A DNA stretch of 61,118 nucleotides, taken from NCBI GenBank assembly GCA_031271125.1, contig JAISWH010000072.1:1-61118 (forward strand). The letters run 5' to 3'. The translations under genes were made by a program, and so were the position numbers. Positions within the stretch are counted from its first letter, which is position 1, and every line of letters begins with the position of its first letter. Of the stretch, positions 24,593 to 33,213 are shown piece by piece. The notes beneath the pieces are model-generated. The model ran no database searches. It was not told the DNA's origin and saw only the letters and a program-made list of their open reading frames with translations. This stretch comes from Dysgonamonadaceae bacterium. GTDB taxonomy: Bacteria; Bacteroidota; Bacteroidia; Bacteroidales; Azobacteroidaceae.

Positions 24593-26965
24593 TCAATAAA
24601 ACAACCAATCCACCGAGCTTGCAACGTCCGTTGCGCCGATACCCGCATTGTGCGGTCGAAGCGTTTGCAGGGCGTCGACAAAACCGAATACGAGCAAACC
24701 GCCTTTACCGAGATTCAAGGTATGTTTTCCTTTCGGAAAAGCGTAACTGTGGATGTTTACCGTACCGCGACCGGCAATGTCCATCGCATTGGCGATTTTC
24801 ACGTCGCCCTGTCCGTATTGATTGGCGCCGGCGTCGGTTTCCAGGGTCGGCGCTTTGGCAAACTCTTTCCGTTCGGTATTCAGATAACCAACCAGCAGAC
24901 TGGCCGGTTGTTTACATTCAAAGGAAAGGCTTGTGCCTTCCGTCGCCTGTTTGTCCAAAGCGAAACGTAGCGGCCGCAGGTTTTTTAATTCTTCGGCAAA
25001 ATCGTTGATAATAAATTCTTTATCCGAAAAGACTTTTTCCCCCTTTCGAAGCGAATAAGAATCTATATGGCACGCGGAGTCATTTTGTATATGGGCGGAA
25101 GGTTGGAGGGCGAAGGGCGAAGGGCGAAGTTCGTCCGCACTTCCGTACCGTTTCAGAAAAGCGACATTCTTTTTGAAGTTGGCCGATTCTTCTTCGTACA
25201 AAGGCAAAAGTTCCTCCCAAGTCTTGTTGTTCCCGTTGTCGCCGCCGATTGGAATCCGGCGTTGGGCAGTCTGCATACTGTTGGCGTACAAATAAGTATC
25301 TTTGGTCAGATCAACCAATCGGCGATAGTAAACGAGGCTTTTTTCAATCAGGGGAATTGCTTTTTCCAAATCCTTTATGTCTTTGTTTTTCGCGTATTGC
25401 AAGACAGAAATAGCGGCTTTCACTTTTTCGGCAAAATAAAGTGCAAATGCCTGATAACAATACATGTCGTTTTTCAGACGGGCAAATTCTTCCATGTTTT
25501 TGCCGACGGAAGGAGCGGCTTTTTCAATGGCTTCCACAGCGGCGTTTCCATGCGCAACCGCTTCGGCGGCCAACTGCAAGGGTAATTCGCCCGCGTGCGG
25601 CTCGCCGTTCCATTCTTTGTTCATGTATTGTAAAATGGTTTCGCCTTCCGGGCCGCATGATTCATGAAATCCCTGATATACTTTCCATTTGGCGGGGTTG
25701 ACCAATTGACTCATGAACATTCCCAACAAAAGCGTTTGCCGATTGCCTTCGGTAATGCCGAATTTGCGAAGGAGTTTCGGGGCGATTTCGCCGGATTGTT
25801 CATAAGCGTCGAGCATGTACTTGCCGGCCGCTTCGCCGCAACTGTAGACGTCGTCGAAACGCTTCGACCAATAGTCGGTTTCTTCATCGCGGGGACGGTC
25901 GGCGTTCAGGGCATAACGCGCCCAGGCTTCATACCAAATCCAATCCCGCTCAATCTCTTTCAGGCGTGGCTCGGTTTTGTCGGCTGTATAGGGATAGTCC
26001 CAATAAGAAACCTGCGGATAAAGATGTAAAGCATTCGCACCGTGTATTTTGTGCATCGCCTGAACGCTTTTTTGAATGAAATCGGGCGAGCCGTAACGGA
26101 AAGGTTCCAGGTTTGCCAAAATGTGGACGTTGGAAATATGTATCGAGCCGAGCGCACTTAAATCTTGATGAATTTTCGTCCAAGGGCCTCGCGGTTGGTA
26201 GGTCGTCAACGATTCGCCGTTGTATTTGTGCATTGTGTAGAGGTTTTTGTACAGCGGCAGGGCGGCTTCCATGACCATCTGGGGATTGGTATCGTGGGCG
26301 CGGACTACAATCGGCGGCTCGTCTGTCCGTCCCAAGGCTTTCAGTCCGTCTTTTACTCCGGGGATAATGGTTTGGGTAAACCAAACGACGTCGTCTTCGT
26401 ATGTGTCGATGGCTTCGCCGAGGCAAACCAACAGGCCTACATTCGGATATTTTTCGATAAATGCGGCAATCGACTTGCGCGTATAATCGGAAATCAGCGG
26501 GTCGATGGGACGGGAACGGTCTTGCGTCTTGATACCGTAATGTTCGGCAAACGGTTTTGACGTCAGGATATTGTAAAACATTTGAATGACCCATATACCG
26601 CGTTTCTTCGCTTCTTCGGTCAGGAAGGCGAAAATATCTTCGTTCTTGCGGAAAGTTTCGTCGTCGACTTCCACCGCAAAAGGGTAATCTTTTAGTCGTA
26701 CCAACGAAGCAAACGGATGGCCGTTCCACAGGTATAAAGTATTCATCTTGTTTTTTGCCAGCATATCCAGGTATTCAATCCACAAGGATTTGTCATAAAA
26801 CCAGGGAAAAGTTTCGGGCGTATATGGATATTCATACACCGTTCGTCCGGGCAGGTAATAGGGCTTTTGCAGGCCGATACATGTTCCGCGTAAAACCATT
26901 TCCTGGCTGTAAGACAAGAAGGTTGTTGTAAAAATAATGCTTAATATTATAAATATCTGTTTCAT
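24593..26965 (-). CDS. Exported protein, putative TIM-barrel glycoside hydrolase of unassigned family
   Basis: A 790-residue protein with signal peptide MKQIFIILSIIFTTTFLSYSQ. I do not recognise a named family. The first about 370 residues read like a TIM barrel of the GH20/GH67 kind: YLDMLAKNKMNTLYLWNGHP, DIFAFLTEEAKKRGIWVIQMF, VGLLVCLGEAIDTYEDD, PPIVVRAHDTNP and NALHLYPQVSYWDYPY, with candidate acids in CLGEAID and the WYEAWARYAL region. A helical region (about 400-600) follows, as in alpha-glucuronidases, and then a C-terminal beta domain (ECKQPASLLVGYL). Membership in this operon suggests an exo-enzyme for a pectin side-chain linkage not covered by its neighbours. It is followed by a repeat-filled gap. 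Confidence 0.72.
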   Translation of the reverse strand: MKQIFIILSIIFTTTFLSYSQEMVLRGTCIGLQKPYYLPGRTVYEYPYTPETFPWFYDKSLWIEYLDMLAKNKMNTLYLWNGHPFASLVRLKDYPFAVEVDDETFRKNEDIFAFLTEEAKKRGIWVIQMFYNILTSKPFAEHYGIKTQDRSRPIDPLISDYTRKSIAAFIEKYPNVGLLVCLGEAIDTYEDDVVWFTQTIIPGVKDGLKALGRTDEPPIVVRAHDTNPQMVMEAALPLYKNLYTMHKYNGESLTTYQPRGPWTKIHQDLSALGSIHISNVHILANLEPFRYGSPDFIQKSVQAMHKIHGANALHLYPQVSYWDYPYTADKTEPRLKEIERDWIWYEAWARYALNADRPRDEETDYWSKRFDDVYSCGEAAGKYMLDAYEQSGEIAPKLLRKFGITEGNRQTLLLGMFMSQLVNPAKWKVYQGFHESCGPEGETILQYMNKEWNGEPHAGELPLQLAAEAVAHGNAAVEAIEKAAPSVGKNMEEFARLKNDMYCYQAFALYFAEKVKAAISVLQYAKNKDIKDLEKAIPLIEKSLVYYRRLVDLTKDTYLYANSMQTAQRRIPIGGDNGNNKTWEELLPLYEEESANFKKNVAFLKRYGSADELRPSPFALQPSAHIQNDSACHIDSYSLRKGEKVFSDKEFIINDFAEELKNLRPLRFALDKQATEGTSLSFECKQPASLLVGYLNTERKEFAKAPTLETDAGANQYGQGDVKIANAMDIAGRGTVNIHSYAFPKGKHTLNLGKGGLLVFGFVDALQTLRPHNAGIGATDVASSVDWLFY
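25107..25129. repeat. Short tandem repeat (GGGCGAA)n inside a gene
   Basis: About three units of AGGGCGA in tandem. They encode the linker PSPFALQPSA-like segment before the C-terminal domain of the gene at 24593-26965. The unit resembles part of repeat family 2. Confidence 0.55.
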
Positions 26966-27020
26966 CTTTCTATTTTTGATAACAGGATTTATGCGCTTAT
27001 TCTGTTAATTATATTTCACA

Positions 27021-30000
27021 TTATCGGATGTTTTTAACTGAATAAGTTATACTTTCGGAAATTTCCATTTCGTATTGACCGTTTCCTTTGGCGATCACAC
27101 GGCCTTCTTTGCAAACCGGTTCCGATTTGCTCGAAAAGCGAAGAACGCCTGTGCCGCTATCGGCTCTTACCCGTATTTCCTTTGTACTACAATAGACGTG
27201 AATTTTTCCTCCGGGTGTAGGCACATCGCCTTCAATCCATTGCAAACCGCCTAAATTCGGCGCTATCGAATACGTTTCGTAACCGGGCGAAGTGGGTTTC
27301 ACGCCCAAATAGTATTTGCCGAACAGATAGAGCGGACTCGCGCCCCAAGCGTGACAAAGGCTTTTGCCGAAAGGTCGCCCGTACATAGCAAAATGTTCCG
27401 TTCCTTTTTCTTCGGGATTGTATTTTTCCCAGAATGAGGTGGCGCCAAGTTTCAACATTCCGCCCCAATAACTTCGGATTTCGTTCAAAACGTGTTTGTG
27501 TTCGCCTAAAATACACAAGGCTTCCAATTCATAAAAACGCATATAGGGTGTAGTAATTTTCAAAGCCTGCGGATTGAGCAACACATTTTGTTTGACGGAT
27601 TGTTTTTTTGTTTCATCCAATTCATTGAAAATCACGGCAAACATGTTCGTGAAAGGCGTAACTTGTTCACTACGGACGTTTTTCTCGCGATTGTGAATAA
27701 ATGCACCTTTTTCGTCCGACCAAAAAGCGGTGAATAATTTCGTGTATAAATCCCCGGCTAATTGGCTGTATTGTTCTTTGTCTTCCGGCTGATTTGCGAT
27801 TTCTGCGAACAAAGCCATGGTTTTCAAGCTCTTGTAAAAAAGAAGCTGTTCGAAGCTGACTTCGCCCGTTTTGCTCATCTTAAAGTCAGCCCAATCAATA
27901 AAAACCCAATCGCCGTCAAGTCCTTCCATCATGCCGTTTGTGTTCCTGCGCGAGAGGCAGTAATCCATCAGGCTTTTCATGCGGGAATAAATTTGCTCGA
28001 CGAATTTCCGGTCGCCTGTGTATTGGTAATAATCATAAATTCCTAAAAACCAGTAGAAAGTATAATCCATAATGGTATTGATGTGGCTTGTAACCGGGTC
28101 TTTTCCGCGCAAAGTCAAAATCGTGCGTTTCACCGAAAGCGAATCGAAAAACAAATAATAATTCATCAGGTAACTTTGATAGGCGTCGCCGCTCCAAACC
28201 CAGCGGTCGCGCTTGATACCATCGATAAAAAACTCGCGTGTGGTCAAGTGCAAGGTGTATGCCGAAATATCCCGTATTTGGTTCAATAATTCGTCGTTGC
28301 AGCGGAAATTACCTCTGTATTCCAAGGGTAAGTATTCGTACAACATTGAAACGGAATCATAGGTTAACGGTGCATTTTCCACGAAAATATAACGAAAAGC
28401 GCGTGAATCGGGCGTTGTCCAATCGCTTGCTTTTTCAAAATCAAGAACCTGTTTATCGAAAGTTTCGCAAGTTTCGGTTGACAATGCTTCTTCCTCCGAT
28501 TCACCGTAATAGATGTTCAAATGTCCTTTTCCCTTCAATCCGTGAAAGATCGGATAACCGAAAGTTTCCTTGCCGAAATCGTACAACGTTCCGGTGGTTT
28601 TTTTTACGGATTTAACCGCCGACGCCGGTGTTGTTTCCAATCTGAATCCGGACGGCGGCGTTTTCGCATCGTTGAAATTCCAACTTCCGGCATTTAAATA
28701 AACCGTTCCGGTAGAAGTGTCGGAAGCCTTTCCCGACTCGTCGATCCATTCTTTATCCCCGTAGGTGACCAACCATGTATCATCCGACTTAACGGTTTTT
28801 CCGTCAACAAAAATAGACGGGACATTCGCTTGATTATGCACTTTGATGTTCAATTGGTGTCGTCCGGCGGGGATCGTCAGTTTGGTTTCCGATAAATTGG
28901 CGGGAAATATTTTTCCGTCTAATTTGATATTAGCCCGTCCTTCCGTAAAAATGGAAACCTCTTCCGATTCTTTCAAATCCAGCGTTTTGGAAAATTCCAC
29001 CAAAATGTAATGGCTATCCATTTTCCAAAAAGGCGGATAAAATGCGCCGCGCTCGGTGCGTCGGTTCTGCATCTCGTTGCCGAGCCAAATTTCATAATCG
29101 CCCGGATAGTAAATCCAGGTTGCTTGCTGCGCGTAAATATTCAATTTCGCCGCTCTGACTCCCCCTTCAGGGGGCAGGGGGGTCGTATTCCTTCCCGCAT
29201 TATTTTTAATATCCTCCGAAACCATCGGACCGTTGTTTTCCCAAATATTGCCGGGACCATTGGCATTTTGCAGAAATTTTTCTTCGGGACACCAGTTGTT
29301 TTTGACCGTGATGAACGAACTTCCCTCGTCGGTGTAGAGATAAAACCAATGATTCGGGTCGTGGACGTAAGGCGGTCTATAAATTCGTTCGATCCGGTTT
29401 TCGGTGATTTGTGCGCCTTCCTGAGCCGATAATGTGTAAATTCCGGCAACGTCGTAATTATGGCGGGCGTATCCGTGGATATAATTTGCATGCACTTGAT
29501 TTTTTTCCATGCAATTGACTGTTTTTGTCCAAGCCCAACCCAAGCTGATTCCGGTGTAGGGAATTTCACATATCTCGTTGTGTTCGATCCGGATACGACG
29601 AACGAATCCGGCGGCAATTCCCACGCAGCCCCAATCTTCATTGCCGATACCGGTAATCAGGTTGCCGGCAAAATATTGGTCGGAACAAACGGCTCGTTCA
29701 TCGGCAGGCGAATAAGGAAGATGCGTTTCCATGCCCAGGTCGGAAAATTTGCCGCACTGAATACCGTTGCCTGCTATATCTCGGAAGATGCAAGCCTCCG
29801 TCCGGTCGGAAGCCGCACCTTCGATAAAATCCAAACCGCAAGCGCCTAAATGTTCAAAAACACAATTTTCAAACCGGATGTTTTGCGAAAATTCAACTTC
29901 AACAGCAGCCGGCGGTCGTCCTACCCATGCCTGATTTTCGATGCCTTTGTTTTGATTGCCGGGTACGCCGGGCGGGTGGAGCTTGTAAGCATCCAGCAAG

Positions 30001-30956
30001 TACATTCCCGCTTGCAAAGGCACGTGCCCTTGTTCGGAAGGACGATTCCAGGTCGTATGATGGAATGCAATCCCTTTGAAATAAACATGCCGCACCGGCC
30101 GGTCGATAGTTCCGGCGATTTTGACCAGATTTTCCGAAACGGGGGCGATCACTTCCGCCGTTTTCATGTCTTCTTCGGGAAAAGGAAGATAATACAGTTT
30201 CCGCGTTTTCCGGTCAAAAAACCATTCGCCCGGCTCGTCCAAAAGTTCCGGAATGTTGGTCAGGTAAAACGGTGAATGAAAACCCGCTTTCATCATGGGG
30301 GAAGGCCAGGGATGCTCAAATTGGATGCGCGATTCGGGTTGGTGGAAGCGAATTCCGGCGGAATCGCCTTGTATGGTAATGCTTTTAATCCGCAATACTG
30401 CAATTTCCCACATCTGGTGCAGGATTAGCTCCCCGTTTGCCGCCGATTTGATTTTGGAAACGGCTTCGGCGGGAATCCACAGGATTTGCTTTTCTTTATC
30501 GACATTGACGATCCGGTGCATATCGTCAAAATCGGCGACGTCGCGGGCGCGTACCGCTTTTTTGCCGTTTACCCACAGTTGGCGGAAAAGGAAAGGAAAA
30601 CCGTTGTGTTCGGGAACTTGCGCCGTCCAATATTTTCCTTCTTTTTCCCAATTTTCGATGCGGACGCCGCCGCTCAATACCGGCTGCTCGCCCGCAACAG
30701 CTTCTATAATCGTGGGACTGCTTTCCGTTCCGGAATCTTCGGGGCGGACAAACAGCGCTTCGTCCATAGGATAGACGCCGCCTTTCATGCGGATGCGTAT
30801 CGTTTCGCCGGAGGCGACTTTCCCCAGACGGCGCAGTTCGCGGGCTTCACGCAAAGCGTCGTGCAGGCTTTTTGTTTCCGGCGATATTGTAATATCGACA
30901 GCGGAAACAAACGTCATGCAAAATATTCCAATACAGAATAACAATGTTTTTTTCAT
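27021..30956 (-). CDS. GH141-like beta-helix fused to a GH78-like alpha-L-rhamnosidase
   Basis: A 1311-residue exported protein (signal MKKTLLFCIGIFCMTFVSA). Residues about 20-588 form a right-handed parallel beta-helix of the GH141 type, with a typical start (IRMKGGVYPMDEAL, PVLSGGVRI) and coils such as NCVFEHLGACGLDF and HNEICEIPYTGISLGWAW. GH141 contains an RG-II alpha-L-fucosidase. Residues about 610-780 are beta domains, and about 790-1290 form an (alpha/alpha)6 barrel like GH78 with the motif DGIKRDRWVWSGD (912-924). The seam between the two enzymes (about 589-605, TTPLPPEGGVRAAKL) is encoded by half of a dispersed repeat. It overlaps the upstream activation-domain gene by 4 bp (ATGA). 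Confidence 0.83.
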   Translation of the reverse strand: MKKTLLFCIGIFCMTFVSAVDITISPETKSLHDALREARELRRLGKVASGETIRIRMKGGVYPMDEALFVRPEDSGTESSPTIIEAVAGEQPVLSGGVRIENWEKEGKYWTAQVPEHNGFPFLFRQLWVNGKKAVRARDVADFDDMHRIVNVDKEKQILWIPAEAVSKIKSAANGELILHQMWEIAVLRIKSITIQGDSAGIRFHQPESRIQFEHPWPSPMMKAGFHSPFYLTNIPELLDEPGEWFFDRKTRKLYYLPFPEEDMKTAEVIAPVSENLVKIAGTIDRPVRHVYFKGIAFHHTTWNRPSEQGHVPLQAGMYLLDAYKLHPPGVPGNQNKGIENQAWVGRPPAAVEVEFSQNIRFENCVFEHLGACGLDFIEGAASDRTEACIFRDIAGNGIQCGKFSDLGMETHLPYSPADERAVCSDQYFAGNLITGIGNEDWGCVGIAAGFVRRIRIEHNEICEIPYTGISLGWAWTKTVNCMEKNQVHANYIHGYARHNYDVAGIYTLSAQEGAQITENRIERIYRPPYVHDPNHWFYLYTDEGSSFITVKNNWCPEEKFLQNANGPGNIWENNGPMVSEDIKNNAGRNTTPLPPEGGVRAAKLNIYAQQATWIYYPGDYEIWLGNEMQNRRTERGAFYPPFWKMDSHYILVEFSKTLDLKESEEVSIFTEGRANIKLDGKIFPANLSETKLTIPAGRHQLNIKVHNQANVPSIFVDGKTVKSDDTWLVTYGDKEWIDESGKASDTSTGTVYLNAGSWNFNDAKTPPSGFRLETTPASAVKSVKKTTGTLYDFGKETFGYPIFHGLKGKGHLNIYYGESEEEALSTETCETFDKQVLDFEKASDWTTPDSRAFRYIFVENAPLTYDSVSMLYEYLPLEYRGNFRCNDELLNQIRDISAYTLHLTTREFFIDGIKRDRWVWSGDAYQSYLMNYYLFFDSLSVKRTILTLRGKDPVTSHINTIMDYTFYWFLGIYDYYQYTGDRKFVEQIYSRMKSLMDYCLSRRNTNGMMEGLDGDWVFIDWADFKMSKTGEVSFEQLLFYKSLKTMALFAEIANQPEDKEQYSQLAGDLYTKLFTAFWSDEKGAFIHNREKNVRSEQVTPFTNMFAVIFNELDETKKQSVKQNVLLNPQALKITTPYMRFYELEALCILGEHKHVLNEIRSYWGGMLKLGATSFWEKYNPEEKGTEHFAMYGRPFGKSLCHAWGASPLYLFGKYYLGVKPTSPGYETYSIAPNLGGLQWIEGDVPTPGGKIHVYCSTKEIRVRADSGTGVLRFSSKSEPVCKEGRVIAKGNGQYEMEISESITYSVKNIR
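29149..29190. repeat. Dispersed repeat family 1, half copy at a fusion seam
   Basis: CGCCGCTCTGACTCCCCCTT followed by CAGGGGGCAGGGGGG matches the right half of the copy at 54760-54842, which has CGCCGCTCCAACTCCCCCTT and CAGGGGGCTGGGGGG. It is translated as the linker between the GH141-like and GH78-like modules. Confidence 0.8.
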
Positions 30957-31669
30957 TTTTTTATAATTTTAATGTAAATACAATTTTCATCCCCGCAAAC
31001 GGCGCAAGCATACTTGCTTTTCCGCACTTCTTTGCCGATACCGATGACGCCGCTGATTGATTTAATCGGTATCATCAGGCAAGTTCCGGTCAGGGAAACG
31101 GGAACAGGCGTTTCACCCAGAAGCGCAAATAATTCCTTTTGTTCCGAAACCGGCCAATTGCAATAACCCGGACTGTAACGGTCGGTAATCTGCAAATCCC
31201 GTTTCTTCATTGCTTTTTCGAGTTGCGATTGGATTCCGTCCATGGCTTTTTCTACCGTCAATGAGCCGATCGCGTCGGTGATATAGGCTTCCAAGCTGTC
31301 GCCGCGCCTGTTGAACCGGCGCGTCAGACCGGTGAAAATGTCGCCTGCCGTACAGACAAACAATGCGATGTATTCCGATTTTTGCAAACAGGTACTAACC
31401 TGCCGTCCCGGGTTGAGTTCCACGTTATTACACGCCAACCGGCCTTCTTTTACATTCAAATCGTCGACGGGCAGGATTCTGTACCCTCCGGTAATTTCTT
31501 TATTATCCGGTAATTTGTTCAAAATTTCATGGATGAAAACATTGGCCGGATGTTCCTTTTCCGAAGGATCGACTTTCAGGAAACGAGCGATTTCCCCGGG
31601 AGTAAGGCCTACTTCCTTAAACGTGTATCCGTATGTCTGAAATTCATTATTTTGCATATCCGATAGCAT
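30953..31669 (-). CDS. Vitamin B12-dependent methionine synthase activation-domain protein
   Basis: A 238-residue cytoplasmic protein made of the MetH activation (AdoMet-binding) domain alone, with the landmarks Y-S-P-G-Y in TDRYSPGYCNWPV and the SLTGTCLMIPIKSISGVIG segment. A C-terminal CAVCGDENC cysteine group is typical of stand-alone forms. In MetH this domain reductively remethylates inactive cob(II)alamin using AdoMet. Here it presumably repairs the separate corrinoid protein encoded next to it, with which it overlaps by about 23 bp. A second ATG at 31657 is possible. It is the last gene of a four-part methyl-transfer module and is followed with a 4-bp overlap by the GH141-GH78 gene. 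Confidence 0.88.
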   Translation of the reverse strand: MLSDMQNNEFQTYGYTFKEVGLTPGEIARFLKVDPSEKEHPANVFIHEILNKLPDNKEITGGYRILPVDDLNVKEGRLACNNVELNPGRQVSTCLQKSEYIALFVCTAGDIFTGLTRRFNRRGDSLEAYITDAIGSLTVEKAMDGIQSQLEKAMKKRDLQITDRYSPGYCNWPVSEQKELFALLGETPVPVSLTGTCLMIPIKSISGVIGIGKEVRKSKYACAVCGDENCIYIKIIKK

Positions 31670-32321
31670 TCAGCCATAATACATTTTCCTGCGGATTTTT
31701 CCCATATCCGTCTGCGCCTATCGAAAAAGCGTACCCGGATGATAGCGGCGCGCCCCCTACAATGATTTTCGTCGCCGGCGATTCGGCTTTAATCGCATCA
31801 ACAACCGGTTTCATATTGACCATCGTTGTTGTGAGCAAAGCGGAAAGTCCTACAACCGCGCCGGGATGTTGCCGCAAAGCCTCCGTAAATTTTTCGGGTT
31901 TCACATCTACTCCCAGGTCAACAACTTCCCAGCCTGCGCCTTCGACCATCATCGCTACTAAGTTTTTGCCTATATCGTGTAAATCGCCGAAAACCGTTCC
32001 AATAATGAAAACGCCTTTTCGTTTCAATTCCCCTGTCCGGAAATAGGGTTTCAGGAGGTGGACGGAAACGTTCATCGCTTTCGCCGAAAGCAGCATTTGC
32101 GGAACAAATACTTTGTTTTCCGAGAACTTCCGGCCGACTTTGTTCATCGCGGGAATCAAAGCCAATTCCATGATGTTTGTCGGACTTGCGCCTTTTTCCA
32201 ATAATTCCTGCGTGTATTCGAGCGCGCCTTTCTGCCCTTTTCTATCCGGCGGATAAGGCGAATTGATATCCGTTTTCCCAAATTCTACACAGTTATGCAG
32301 TTTATTTAGTAAGTCTTCCAT
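31647..32321 (-). CDS. Corrinoid (B12-binding) methyl-carrier protein
   Basis: A 224-residue cytoplasmic protein. Residues about 25-95 are the helical cap (B12-binding_2), and about 100-224 the Rossmann-like cobalamin domain with the signature GDLHDIGKN (Asp113, His115, Gly118), where His115 is the lower cobalt ligand. The SALLTTTM and GGAPLSSGYA loops of the family follow. It corresponds to MtaC/MttC-type carriers or the B12 module of MetH: it accepts a methyl group from a donor-specific methyltransferase and passes it to an acceptor. Residues about 18-33 (PYPPDRKGQKG) are an unusual insertion between the first helices. It overlaps the homocysteine methyltransferase gene by 20 bp and the activation-domain gene by about 23 bp. 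Confidence 0.92.
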   Translation of the reverse strand: MEDLLNKLHNCVEFGKTDINSPYPPDRKGQKGALEYTQELLEKGASPTNIMELALIPAMNKVGRKFSENKVFVPQMLLSAKAMNVSVHLLKPYFRTGELKRKGVFIIGTVFGDLHDIGKNLVAMMVEGAGWEVVDLGVDVKPEKFTEALRQHPGAVVGLSALLTTTMVNMKPVVDAIKAESPATKIIVGGAPLSSGYAFSIGADGYGKNPQENVLWLNAIGYAK

Positions 32322-33201
32322 TTTTGATTGTTTTGTGAATGGCTTCTATGTGTGCGGGCGTTGTTCCGCAACATCCGCCGATGATATTGGCGCCGGCGCG
32401 AATGATTTCCGGGACAAAACCGGCCATGTGTTCCGGCGATTCGGGATAAACGGTTTTGCCGTCCTTCATTTCGGGCAGACCGGCATTGGCTTGCACCATG
32501 ACGGGAATGTCGGGAGCAGCTTCGCGTAACTGTTCGACGATTTTTATCATGTTGGCGATACCGTTGCCGCAATTACTGCCGATGACGTCTGCTCCTGCGG
32601 CTTGTGCGGCTTGTGCGGCTTGGGCAGGGGTAAGGCCCATCATTGTGTAAAAATTGTTTTCGCCGGCAGCATCGAAAGTAAATGTGCAAATCACTTCCAA
32701 TCCGGTATTTTCCTTCGCCGCTTTGATGGCGATGCGCGCCTCGTCCGGGTCGCTCATCGTTTCGATGCAAATGGCATCGGCGCCTCCTTTTTCCAAGGCG
32801 ATTGCTTGCGTTTTGAAAGCATCGTACAGTTCTTCTTCCGTCACATCGGACATCACCAGCATTTTACCGGTAGGGCCGACCGAGCCGATAACCCATTTGT
32901 CATTTCCGGCGGCTTCACGCGAAAGGCGGGCGGCGGCTTCATTGAGTTCCGTTACCCGACCGGCCAAGCCGAAATGTTCCAATTTAAAACAAGAGCCGCC
33001 GAAACTGTTTGTTTCTACGAGGTCGGCGCCGGCGGCGATGTAACTTTCGGCAATCGCACGCACCTGTTCGGGATGCGTAATGTTCCAAAGTTCGGGACAT
33101 TCGCCCGGTTGCAGACCGTTTAGTTGGAGTATCGTTCCCCAAGCGCCGTCGGAAATCAGGATTTTTCCGCTTTTCAACGCATCTGTTATTCGTGTTCTCA
33201 T
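32302..33201 (-). CDS. Homocysteine S-methyltransferase domain protein (MetH N-terminal type)
   Basis: A 299-residue TIM-barrel protein equivalent to the first module of MetH. Zinc-binding cysteines Cys211 (GSNCGNG) and Cys277-Cys278 (GGCCGTTP) are present, as is the DGAWGTILQ N-terminal motif. It would transfer the methyl group from the corrinoid protein to homocysteine to give methionine. No methyl-tetrahydrofolate (pterin-binding) domain is encoded here or in the neighbouring genes, which sets the module apart from normal MetH. A 9-bp tandem repeat near 32595-32621 encodes AQAAQAAQAAGA. The gene overlaps the corrinoid gene by 20 bp and lies 12 bp after the sodium symporter gene. Confidence 0.93.
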   Translation of the reverse strand: MRTRITDALKSGKILISDGAWGTILQLNGLQPGECPELWNITHPEQVRAIAESYIAAGADLVETNSFGGSCFKLEHFGLAGRVTELNEAAARLSREAAGNDKWVIGSVGPTGKMLVMSDVTEEELYDAFKTQAIALEKGGADAICIETMSDPDEARIAIKAAKENTGLEVICTFTFDAAGENNFYTMMGLTPAQAAQAAQAAGADVIGSNCGNGIANMIKIVEQLREAAPDIPVMVQANAGLPEMKDGKTVYPESPEHMAGFVPEIIRAGANIIGGCCGTTPAHIEAIHKTIKNGRLTK

Positions 33202-33213
33202 ATCAAATCTTTT

